6,447 nt of DNA from an uncultured Collinsella sp. (GCA_902478765.1 CABSMN010000070.1:1-6447), one strand, 5' to 3'; counted from the stretch's first letter, positions 1-6,166 are shown. The notes: generated by a model not told the origin, from the letters alone. Translations and numbers: made by a program.

Positions 1-61
1 GTCTTGGACTAGGACGGGCATTTCGTCCGTCCGCAACCACAGCCTGGTAGGAACGTAGCGC

Positions 62-90
62 ATTATAGCTAAGTTCAAGCTAAAGTTTAA
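62..90 (-). promoter_or_regulatory. Possible leftward sigma-70-type promoter
   Basis: On the minus strand there is a perfect -10 box TATAAT (62-67). A 17-bp spacer separates it from TTAAAC (85-90), a weak match to TTGACA at three of six positions. It would start transcription near position 55 and run out of the left edge, so the gene it serves is not visible. A small GC dyad at 12-32 would lie in the transcript leader. The surrounding 60-90 bases are AT-richer than the coding DNA, which makes chance matches to TATAAT more likely. Confidence 0.4.
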
Positions 91-162
91 GGTTAGGGGC
101 GTCATTCGCATCGCGAGTACAGATTTCGCAGGTCGGAGTGGGCTATTCGTGCCTCTGTGAAG

Positions 163-191
163 CCCGGAGCTCCCCTATGGGGAGCTCCGGG
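163..191. other. Perfect 13-bp hairpin, terminator-like but without U-tract
   Basis: The arms are cccggagctcccc (163-175) and ggggagctccggg (179-191), a perfect 13-bp stem closed by the 3-nt loop tat. It lies downstream of the last minus-strand gene and upstream of the possible leftward promoter, where a terminator would be expected. Neither flank has a run of T: rightward it reads gcatccttcc and leftward cttcacagag. It could be a U-less terminator, an mRNA 3'-end stabiliser or an unrelated palindromic repeat. Confidence 0.55.
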
Positions 192-212
192 GCATCCTTC
201 CTAGGGTGCCGT

Positions 213-427
213 GGCCAAAAAATGGCAAATATGAGTACTGTCACCAATTTAGTAACAGGCAATTTTGGCCTCTCGGACAGATTTTGCGCTCAGTGTCGCT
301 AACCTGATGCTTAGTTATTCCACATTTGTTTATTATCTTCTTACTTTATGCCGCCTCCGAGTCCTAAATTCCTTGGTTTTGCTGTTACTGATTTAGTGAC
401 AGTACTCATATTTGCCATATTTTGGCC
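213..427. repeat. 215-bp AT-rich element with ~49-bp inverted repeats (MITE-like)
   Basis: The left arm (213-262) and right arm (379-427) are inverted copies. The outer 32 bases differ at one position, and the next 14 differ at three. The interior (263-378) has no open frame and is clearly AT-richer than the genes nearby. Each arm also contains its own 21-bp dyad CTGTnAC-N7-GTnACAG (238-258 and 382-402). The architecture of long terminal inverted repeats around a short non-coding centre resembles a miniature inverted-repeat transposable element. No flanking target duplication is obvious to me. A large transcribed hairpin acting as an operon end is an alternative. Confidence 0.7.
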
Positions 428-462
428 AGGGCATATGATTAACCCCCTATTTTCGACGTGAA

Positions 463-1572
463 TTAGACCGGCTTAAGCCCAAAACACGCCCGCAGCGTGT
501 TAAGCAACGCCTCTTGCTTCTTCCTGCGGGCATCGACACGATTCCGGTACCGCTTTCGCATACGCTGGTGGATGCGCCATGCGAGCGCTTCCATCGCTTC
601 CATGTCGCAGAGCATTTCGTTGTTGACCGTCGCGACCTCGATTCCCATAGTAATCAAGCCCGTGTTGCGTTTTTCATCATGGATACGTCCCCTCCGGGAG
701 GAATGGCCCAGCTCACCGTTGTATTCCAGGTCAAACCGGGCTGCCTCTTGATACGCATCGCAAACTGCATGGGGCATCCCCGAGATTGCCTGCGCACGGT
801 CATCGAACTCGATCTTGTAGTCGGTCTTAAAAGGTCCGCAGGCAAACCCGCCATAGGAAAACGGAAGCGAAAACAGGGCGAGCATGATGCACTCCATGGG
901 CGAGAGCAGGTTTTCTGACAGGTAGGGACACAGACGCAGCAGCTGTTTGGCCACATTCCCCTTGCATGCCGCAAGGTAATCTGCCAGGCGATCGGGCGTC
1001 AGCACTGGTTCGACTTCAAAATAGCCCACGTCTGCTGGCTGGTCCTTGTCCTTTGCAAGTTTATTCGTAACAGGCGAGGTGTAGGGAGGCAGATACTTCC
1101 CGCGATCGCTCAGTGAAATCTTGGAACACAGTTCCTGGGCCAGGGCAAACGCCTGGATACAGCCGACCTCGCGGGCGACGGCAACACAAAGGGCCTCGGG
1201 AGATAGGCTGTACACCCCCGGTTCCACCTCTAGAATCGAGCCGGCGGGCAACCCGGAACACACGGACCAGCCTACGCCAGGCATGCGGCGGCGCTGCGCC
1301 GCAGATCCCACCAGCAAGCACAGATCTTCTTGCACCTCGCCACTTTTGGCTCCAATTCGCACCAAGTCAGGAAGATAGATATCCTCGGTCGAGGGCGACG
1401 ACGTGCGCAGCACACGGCGCTCTTCATCGGGATTAAGGTCCTTCCAGCTGATATAGCCCATCTGCCGGCGCTCGGCGCGCATCATGCGCAGCGCTGAAGC
1501 GCCTGTTAGGATTACGGAAGCCGCTAGCTGTTCGCCTGTCGGCTCGTTGCGCCGCTCAATCTTCACTGCCAC
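463..1572 (-). CDS. Putative AbiEi-like / DUF559 (Vsr-fold) endonuclease-domain protein
   Basis: Not recognised as a named gene; 369 aa. Residues 18-150 (ILTGASALRMMR, then a variable part, then EVEPGVYSLSPEALCVAVARE) follow the pattern of AbiEi-type proteins, where a substrate-like segment precedes a 'V.SP..ALLDLARE' helix. Residues 224-320 look like the DUF559/Vsr nuclease fold: SPMECIMLALFSLP, then D272, E283 in LEYNG, H290, D299, R302 and G310. The usual E-x-D-G motif is E-Y-N-G here, so activity is uncertain. The C-terminus (335-353) is strongly basic. The chosen GTG start at 1572 has AGGGG seven bases upstream and lies 10 nt after the comF stop; a second GTG at 1566 is possible. A longer frame reaching 1938 is rejected because it would lie inside comF. 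No AbiEii-type toxin gene is next to it. Predicted cytoplasmic, with no signal peptide or membrane segment seen. Confidence 0.6.
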   Translation of the reverse strand: MAVKIERRNEPTGEQLAASVILTGASALRMMRAERRQMGYISWKDLNPDEERRVLRTSSPSTEDIYLPDLVRIGAKSGEVQEDLCLLVGSAAQRRRMPGVGWSVCSGLPAGSILEVEPGVYSLSPEALCVAVAREVGCIQAFALAQELCSKISLSDRGKYLPPYTSPVTNKLAKDKDQPADVGYFEVEPVLTPDRLADYLAACKGNVAKQLLRLCPYLSENLLSPMECIMLALFSLPFSYGGFACGPFKTDYKIEFDDRAQAISGMPHAVCDAYQEAARFDLEYNGELGHSSRRGRIHDEKRNTGLITMGIEVATVNNEMLCDMEAMEALAWRIHQRMRKRYRNRVDARRKKQEALLNTLRACFGLKPV

Positions 1573-1582
1573 AAAACCACCC

Positions 1583-2389
1583 CTACCAAACACGTGCGAT
1601 AGCAAGGCCATCGACTGCCGCAGCGCCGGCACGCTTGAGCTCCGCCGAGGCTGCTGCCATGGTCGCGCCCGTGGTAATGACATCATCGATAAGCAGTAGG
1701 CGGCGGCCGTGCACGTCCTCAACCGTCTCGTACATGCCTTGGGCACGCTCGCGACGCTCCTCACGACCGAGTTCGCGCTGGTCGCCATGCCCGTACTTGA
1801 CGAGGGCATCGAGCAGGGGAATACCCGACAGCTCGCAAAATGGGCGCGCAATGGCCTCCATATGATCAAAGCCACGCCGCCGAAACGCTGCCGCCGTCGC
1901 AGGCACAAACACCACCGCATCCGCACCGGACAGCACACCTCCTAAGCGTTCGGGCGCTACGACCTGGGCATGCAGGGCGGCGTCGTAGAGCAGCTCCGCC
2001 AGATACGGAGCCAGACGTCGCTCGCCCGCATCCTTGTACGCTTTAATGATGCGCGGCAGCGGATGCGCATAGACGGCGCACGCCAGGCAGCGGTCGAGCG
2101 CCTCTGCCATTGCCGAGGACGTGCCCTCGACCGAACACTCAGTGCACAGCAAATCCCCAAACGGGGCGCCGCATCGGGTACAGCTATGACGTGGGTCGAT
2201 GAGCGTGAGCGCGGCCAGGCAGTCTTGGCAAATAAGCGCACCGGCGCGCTCGCAGCCGGCACATCGTGTTGGCGACAATACCTCGAGTGCCTCGCGTGCC
2301 GCCCGCTCGGCAAACGGCAGCAATTCGTCCGCAAACGGTAGGGCGCCGGCACCCTGCAGACGGCTCAATTTGTTCAGATGGCTCTTCAA
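1583..2389 (-). CDS. comF: ComF family phosphoribosyltransferase-like protein
   Basis: 268 aa, somewhat longer than the usual 220-250 for the family. It has an N-terminal extension, then two Cys4 zinc-binding knuckles (C43/C46/C54/C57 and C70/C73/C82/C85). The body is a type I phosphoribosyltransferase with VPATAAAFRRRGFDH (162-176), the Q-R-E-L-G-R-E-E-R segment (204-212) and the PRPP loop LLLIDDVITTGAT (231-243) with the paired aspartates D235/D236. ComF proteins are needed for DNA uptake in Bacillus and Haemophilus, probably at the inner face of the membrane; the substrate is not established. The start is TTG at 2389, chosen because AGGGAGGG lies seven bases upstream. No ATG or GTG with a comparable site lies nearby before the first knuckle. 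The ribosome site is inside a 12-bp hairpin (2393-2428). No other competence genes are in view, so a role in transformation is inferred. Confidence 0.9.
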   Translation of the reverse strand: MKSHLNKLSRLQGAGALPFADELLPFAERAAREALEVLSPTRCAGCERAGALICQDCLAALTLIDPRHSCTRCGAPFGDLLCTECSVEGTSSAMAEALDRCLACAVYAHPLPRIIKAYKDAGERRLAPYLAELLYDAALHAQVVAPERLGGVLSGADAVVFVPATAAAFRRRGFDHMEAIARPFCELSGIPLLDALVKYGHGDQRELGREERRERAQGMYETVEDVHGRRLLLIDDVITTGATMAAASAELKRAGAAAVDGLAIARVW

Positions 2390-2392
2390 GAC

Positions 2393-2428
2393 ACAACCCT
2401 CCCTACGTTCGGTCGCAGGGAGGGTTGT
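2393..2428 (-). promoter_or_regulatory. Hairpin covering the comF ribosome binding site
   Basis: acaaccctccct (2393-2404) and agggagggttgt (2417-2428) form a perfect 12-bp stem with a 12-nt loop. In the minus-strand RNA the second arm carries AGGGAGGG, the Shine-Dalgarno sequence of comF, seven bases before its TTG start. A folded stem would hide that site. After the stem the RNA reads tcttg, giving only a poor U-tract, so a partial terminator after ricT is an alternative reading. The two are not exclusive. It sits in the 102-nt ricT-comF gap; I saw no strong promoter there. Confidence 0.65.
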
Positions 2429-2491
2429 TGATTCAGCGCTATGGTACCCCGACGCGATTGGGGTAAGGCGGGTTAAATCCGCTCGCGGGCG

Positions 2492-4192
2492 TTATTCGCC
2501 GGCGGGCGGTTGTGGTGCGGACGAAGACGGGGTCGAGCCCTCGCCACCATCCTGGCGCGGCTTGCGGGAACGGCGACGGCGACGGCGCTTTTGACCCTGG
2601 TCGGCCGAGCCCTCGCCACCGCGATCCTCGCGCGGCTCGCGCTCGTCGCGAGCGGCGCCACGCGAAGCCTTGGCAGCAGCTCCCCCGCCATCTCCGGGAC
2701 GACGGCGCGTGACCTTGACCTCGCCATCCGAGACCTGATCGGCCACGGAGGGCACTGAAGGCTTCTGCTGTGCGCCCGAGGAATGGCGACGGCGCGGACG
2801 CGGCGCGCGCTCCTCCTCGCCACGTGACTTGCCGCCCTTGTCGACAGGCGCATCGGAGGCCGAGGGACCCTTGGAAGCGGCACCAGCCTCGCGAGCAGCT
2901 GCGGCGCGGAAGGCGTCCTCGCGCTCCTCGCTCGACAGATGACGGCGACGACGGCGTGTGGGGTTCATGCCACCGCCGCGATTCTGCTGCTGGGGCTGCT
3001 GAACCTCGCGCTCGCGAGAGGCGTTCTTGCCCGCGGCTGCAACCTCGGTAGCATCGCCCGAGCCCACGCGCTTGCGACGACGACGGCCACCGGCGGCCTC
3101 CTCGGCCTCGGGTGCCTCGGCCTTACCACGGCCCTTTCCGCGGCCACGGCCCTCGCCCTGGCCCTGACCGGCGCGAGCATCGGAATCGGCATCGCGACGA
3201 CGGCGCTTGGGCATCGACGTGCCGGCCAGACGGTCGGCACTCGACAGGCCATCGCCCACGTCGACGCCGTTCTCGCGATCGAGCTCCATGAGCGCCAGAC
3301 GCATCTCGGGCGACTCGATGCGCTCGAGCACATCGCGCGTCACGCAGTCGGGGCGGCAATTGCAGCCTTGCTCGGCAGCCTTCTTCTTGCAGCCCTCCGA
3401 GCAGGTCATATCGGCCAGGTTGACCTTAAAGACCTTGCCGTTCTCCAGGCGCAGCACCAGCTGCTCGCGCGGCGTGTCATATTCCTGAATACGCGCCTTG
3501 CCGAGCGGCGTATCGATAAGCGTCTTCTTTTTGGGCGCGCGGCTCTTAAAGTCCTTGTACGCCTCGAACTCATAGCGTAGGCAGCACATCAGGCGGCCGC
3601 ACACGCCGCTGATCTTGGACGAGTTGAGCGGTAGGTCCTGCTCTTTTGCCATGCGGATCGAGACGGGCTCAAACTGTCCGCCAAAGCGCGTGCAACAGAG
3701 CTCCTGGCCGCACTGGGCATAGCCGCCCACCAGGCGGGTCTCGTCGCGCACACCGATCTGGCGCATGTCGACGCGAATATGCAGCGTCGAGGACAGGTCC
3801 TTGACGAGCTGACGAAAATCGACGCGCTCCTCAGCGGCAAAGTAGAACACGGCCTTCTCGCCGCCAAACAGGTACTCGACGCCGACTGGCTTCATCTCGA
3901 GGTCGAGCTCTTTGACCAGACGGCGGAAATCGACCATGGCCTCGTCGCCCTGGATGGCAAGATCGTCGGCAAGCTGCAGGTCAATGTCGCTCGCCACGCG
4001 CAGCACGGGCTTGAGCGGCTGACCGATCTCGTCTTGCGGCACCTCGAAGGGATCGGCCGTGACCAGGCCGATCTCGGTTCCGCGCTCGGTGGAGCAAATA
4101 GCGTAATCTGCCTCGAGGATATCCAGATCCTGCGGGTCAAACCACAGGTCGCGCGAGGCGTAGGTAAACTTAACGGGTACGACTAACGGCAT
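2492..4192 (-). CDS. ricT: PSP1 domain protein, RicT/YaaT-like, with long Arg-rich tail
   Basis: 566 aa. Residues 1-290 are the PSP1/RicT core: MPLVVPVKFTYASRDLWFDP start, RLVKELDLEMKPVGVEYLFGGEKAVFYF (91-118), then the cysteine-rich signature CGQELCCTRF (161-170) and SGVCGRLMCCLRYE (195-208). A further cysteine cluster is at C264, C268, C277, C279 and C283. In Bacillus, RicT forms a complex with RicA and RicF that binds iron-sulfur clusters through cysteines and adjusts RNase Y and developmental phosphorelay activity. The family is usually about 270-280 aa. Here residues 292-566 add a low-complexity, probably disordered tail with six arginine clusters (329-333, 370-375, 413-417, 465-469, 496-498, 536-544) separated by acidic or Gly/Ala/Ser/Gln-rich linkers. 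The ATG at 4192 has AGGAAGG seven bases upstream and overlaps the holB stop by 10 nt, implying translational coupling. The tail is in frame with no stop and keeps GC-rich codon use, so it looks genuine. Confidence 0.9.
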   Translation of the reverse strand: MPLVVPVKFTYASRDLWFDPQDLDILEADYAICSTERGTEIGLVTADPFEVPQDEIGQPLKPVLRVASDIDLQLADDLAIQGDEAMVDFRRLVKELDLEMKPVGVEYLFGGEKAVFYFAAEERVDFRQLVKDLSSTLHIRVDMRQIGVRDETRLVGGYAQCGQELCCTRFGGQFEPVSIRMAKEQDLPLNSSKISGVCGRLMCCLRYEFEAYKDFKSRAPKKKTLIDTPLGKARIQEYDTPREQLVLRLENGKVFKVNLADMTCSEGCKKKAAEQGCNCRPDCVTRDVLERIESPEMRLALMELDRENGVDVGDGLSSADRLAGTSMPKRRRRDADSDARAGQGQGEGRGRGKGRGKAEAPEAEEAAGGRRRRKRVGSGDATEVAAAGKNASREREVQQPQQQNRGGGMNPTRRRRRHLSSEEREDAFRAAAAREAGAASKGPSASDAPVDKGGKSRGEEERAPRPRRRHSSGAQQKPSVPSVADQVSDGEVKVTRRRPGDGGGAAAKASRGAARDEREPREDRGGEGSADQGQKRRRRRRSRKPRQDGGEGSTPSSSAPQPPAGE

Positions 4193-5310
4193 TTCAGTGC
4201 CTTCCTGATATCGAACAGCATGACCTCGATGGCCAGCTGGGGAGTAACGTTTCTGGCGATGTTGCGCTCGGCGGTCGCGACCGCCTCGAGCGCCTGGGTG
4301 GCACCCGCAACATTGGTCGCGGCGGCAAGCCGACCGATCGTGTCGCGCACGTCCTCGTTCACCACGTCGGCTGCCTCGTCCTGAAGTGTCAGCAGCACGT
4401 CGCGCATGAGCGTCCGCGCGCTCGCCAGCGCTTCCATGATACCCGAACGCTCGCGCGCGTTGAGTTCGCGCTTGTTGCGGTCCTCAAGCTGCTTCAATGC
4501 TCCACGCGACAGGTAGTCGGCGTTTTGCTCGAGTACCTTTTCCTGCGTGGACTTGACCTCGGCAAGCGGCGCCTTGACGGCGACGATGAGCGACTTGGCG
4601 CGACTGAGCACGTCGGCCTCGTCGGCGGCAATGAGTGAGTCGATGGCACGGACCATCTGACGGCGGGCGTCCTGGCGCTCGGCGCTCTTAAGAAACTCGA
4701 TGCCACGCGTGGGGCTTCCCGCCACGGCGACGGCCATGCGACAACGCGCGATATCCTGACCGGTGGCGCGGCTCACAGCCTGCGCGGCGACGGCGGGCGA
4801 CACCAGCCGAAACGGCACGCACTGGCAACGACTCACGATAGTGGGCAGCATCACGTCGGCCGAGGTACCCAACAGGATGAACATGACGCCCTCGGGCGGC
4901 TCCTCGAGCGTTTTGAGCAGCGCGTTGGCGGTGTTGGCGCGCAGCTGCTCGGCACGGTCGATGATGTAGACCTTTGCCTTGGCGCGGATGGGCGCCAGAG
5001 GCACGTCATCGAGCAGCTCGCGGGTCTGGGCAATGAGGTAACCCGTGGCGCTCTCGGGCGTGTAATAGTGCACGTCGGGATGCGTATGCCGAGAGACGCG
5101 CACGCAGCTGTCGCATGCGCCGCAGCCGTCCTGCTCGCACAGGAAGGCTTGGGCGAGCGCCCACGCGGCGTCGAGCTTGCCCGCGCCGGGCGCGCCCAAA
5201 AACAGGTAGGCGTGCGATGCGCGACCGCTAGCGACGGCATTGGTCAAAAAGTCGCGCACGCGCTCTTGGGTGTCGAGCTTGGCCAGCAGGCTTGCCTGAG
5301 CGGGGGCCAT
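4183..5310 (-). CDS. holB: DNA polymerase III subunit delta-prime
   Basis: 375 aa AAA+ clamp-loader subunit. It joins delta and the DnaX subunits to open and load the sliding clamp during replication. Seen in order: SHAYLFLGAPGAGK with Walker A 39-45 intact, the zinc module C58/C63/C66/C69, the degenerate Walker B region VYIIDRAEQL (114-123), ALLKTLEEPPEGVMFILL (130-147), and the SRC sensor motif (160-162) followed by QCVPF. The rest is helical and matches the lid and collar domains. Many delta-prime subunits have lost a normal P-loop; this one keeps GxxGxGK. DnaX is the main alternative, but it is usually longer and carries a DEVHML-type Walker B. The start is ATG at 5310, one base after the tmk stop, with AAGGAGG nine bases upstream. 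The longer frame to 5388 lies inside tmk and has no support. It overlaps ricT by 10 nt. Confidence 0.92.
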   Translation of the reverse strand: MAPAQASLLAKLDTQERVRDFLTNAVASGRASHAYLFLGAPGAGKLDAAWALAQAFLCEQDGCGACDSCVRVSRHTHPDVHYYTPESATGYLIAQTRELLDDVPLAPIRAKAKVYIIDRAEQLRANTANALLKTLEEPPEGVMFILLGTSADVMLPTIVSRCQCVPFRLVSPAVAAQAVSRATGQDIARCRMAVAVAGSPTRGIEFLKSAERQDARRQMVRAIDSLIAADEADVLSRAKSLIVAVKAPLAEVKSTQEKVLEQNADYLSRGALKQLEDRNKRELNARERSGIMEALASARTLMRDVLLTLQDEAADVVNEDVRDTIGRLAAATNVAGATQALEAVATAERNIARNVTPQLAIEVMLFDIRKALKCR

Positions 5311-5311
5311 G

Positions 5312-5995
5312 TTACTCGGCCTCCTTGGCAAGCGCGGCGGCGACGGCTTCCTGCGAAATGTCGAGACCGTACGCGCGAACCTGCTCAACCGTCTTCTCGA
5401 AGACTTCCTCGACGGTCGCAGTGGCGTCGATGAGCTTTACGCGGTTTGGCTCCTCGGCGGCAATTGCGCAAAAACCCTGGTAGACACGCTCTTGGAAGGC
5501 CATGCCCTTAGCCTCCATGCGATCTGCCGCGCCACGGGCTGCCATGCGCAGCGCCGCCTGCTCGGGCGTGATGTGATAAACGAGTGTGAGCGCCGGGTGC
5601 GTACCCGCGACGGCCAGGTTGTTGGCGTCGCGCACTATCTGGCGATCGAGGCCGTCGGCAAACGCCTGGTAGCAGGTCGTGGAATCGTAGAAGCGATCGC
5701 ACAGGACCACCTTGCCGGCAGTGAGGGCGGGCGCGATGACCTCGTGCACCAGCTGGGCACGGGCGGCCTCATACAGCAGCAGCTCGCAAGTGTCGCCCAT
5801 CGCCGTATTGGCGGGGTCGAGCAGCAGAGCACGGATCTTTTCGCTGATGGCGGTACCGCCCGGCTCGCGCAGGCTCACAACCTGGTAGCCAGCGAGTTCA
5901 AGAGCGCGGGCAAGCAGACGCGCCTGCGTGGACTTGCCGGCACCGTCGACGCCCTCGAGCGTGATAAAGCTATGTTGAGCGGGCTCAAAAGCCAT
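5312..5995 (-). CDS. tmk: Thymidylate kinase (dTMP kinase)
   Basis: 227 aa, slightly longer than the typical 205-215. It transfers phosphate from ATP to dTMP to make dTDP, the last specific step of dTTP synthesis. Visible motifs: P-loop EGVDGAGKST (14-23), REPGGT (43-48), DRFYDSTTCYQ (100-110) with the DR pair that contacts the nucleotide, and the LID segment RMAARGAADRMEAKG (150-164). The basic residues in the LID and their absence in the P-loop resemble type II (E. coli-like) enzymes. The start ATG at 5995 has AGGAAGGGG eight bases upstream. It is the first gene of a leftward operon; the stop is followed one base later by holB, and the end of tmk contains the holB ribosome site. A promoter candidate lies at 6048-6076. 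Confidence 0.96.
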   Translation of the reverse strand: MAFEPAQHSFITLEGVDGAGKSTQARLLARALELAGYQVVSLREPGGTAISEKIRALLLDPANTAMGDTCELLLYEAARAQLVHEVIAPALTAGKVVLCDRFYDSTTCYQAFADGLDRQIVRDANNLAVAGTHPALTLVYHITPEQAALRMAARGAADRMEAKGMAFQERVYQGFCAIAAEEPNRVKLIDATATVEEVFEKTVEQVRAYGLDISQEAVAAALAKEAE

Positions 5996-6047
5996 GGGCG
6001 CAGCCCCTTCCTACAAGGCGCGTAAATGCAGATATATCAACCAAGCC

Positions 6048-6076
6048 ATGATACCCCAGTGCTCGGCGCGTCCCAA
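6048..6076 (-). promoter_or_regulatory. Candidate promoter of the tmk-holB-ricT operon
   Basis: On the minus strand TTGGGA (6071-6076, four of six matches to TTGACA) and TATCAT (6048-6053, five of six to TATAAT) are separated by exactly 17 bp. Transcription would begin near 6041 and leave a leader of about 45 nt before the tmk ATG. A second weak AT-rich box, the palindrome gatatatc at 6031-6038, lies closer to the gene. Confidence 0.55.
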
Positions 6077-6079
6077 ATC

Positions 6080-6161
6080 CCACCTAGCCAATGGCTACTC
6101 AGGTGGCAGTTAGGGACGTTCCTAAACTGCCGGCAGAAAAGGAACGTCCCCAACTGCCGGC
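6080..6161. repeat. REP/BIME-like palindromic repeat
   Basis: The core is ggcagttagggacgttcct (6105-6123) inverted against aggaacgtccccaactgcc (6140-6158): 19-bp arms with one mismatch. The 16-nt spacer holds the perfect palindrome ctgccggcag (6127-6136). A smaller hairpin sits at the left: ccacc (6080-6084) and ggtgg (6102-6106) around tagcc/ggcta. aactgccggc also occurs as a direct copy at 6125-6134 and 6152-6161. I recall similar arms as frequent intergenic repeats in Coriobacteriia genomes, but no copy number was computed. It lies between divergent promoters. Confidence 0.65.
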
Positions 6162-6166
6162 TTTTT
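6129..6166 (+). terminator. Terminator-like hairpin with T5 inside the repeat
   Basis: gccggcag (6129-6136) pairs with ctgccggc (6154-6161), an 8-bp GC stem followed directly by TTTTT (6162-6166) on the plus strand. The 17-nt loop is long for an intrinsic terminator. No plus-strand gene ends just upstream, so it would stop only stray rightward transcription, or may simply be a by-product of the palindromic repeat. It competes with the 19-bp pairing of the same region. Confidence 0.35.

Larger units (their letters stand above)
1..462. other. Gene-free stretch left of the operon
   Basis: No reading frame here has both a plausible start with a ribosome binding site and a protein-like composition. 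What it holds is a possible leftward promoter (62-90), a short dyad (ggacgg at 12-17 with ccgtcc at 27-32), a 13-bp hairpin (163-191) and an AT-rich inverted-repeat element (213-427). I looked for tRNA-like cloverleaf arms and saw none. A non-coding RNA or leader starting near 55 and running left off the window cannot be excluded. Confidence 0.6.

Noticed and set aside
1573..1938. N-terminal extension of the minus-strand frame that ends at 463 (total 491 aa)
   Set aside because: The added 122 residues lie inside comF on the same strand in another frame, are Arg/Ser/Cys-rich and unlike a folded domain. The GTG at 1572 has a good ribosome site and normal spacing after the comF stop.
2445..2465. 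Small dyad tacccc / ggggta in the ricT-comF gap as a terminator
   Set aside because: Only a 6-bp stem with a 9-nt loop and no T-run on either strand; too weak to annotate.
2939..3580. 213-aa plus-strand frame antisense to ricT, rich in Leu/Ala and superficially membrane-like
   Set aside because: It is the complement of the Arg-rich and repetitive tail of ricT. The hydrophobic look is a codon-complement effect, and it has no start signal.
5311..5388. Upstream extension of holB to give 401 aa
   Set aside because: It overlaps the end of tmk and has no ribosome site. The ATG at 5310 follows AAGGAGG and matches the usual start of delta-prime proteins.
5309..6025. 238-aa plus-strand frame antisense to tmk
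   Set aside because: Low stop-codon frequency in GC-rich DNA opposite a well-supported gene explains it; no ribosome site and no recognisable motif.
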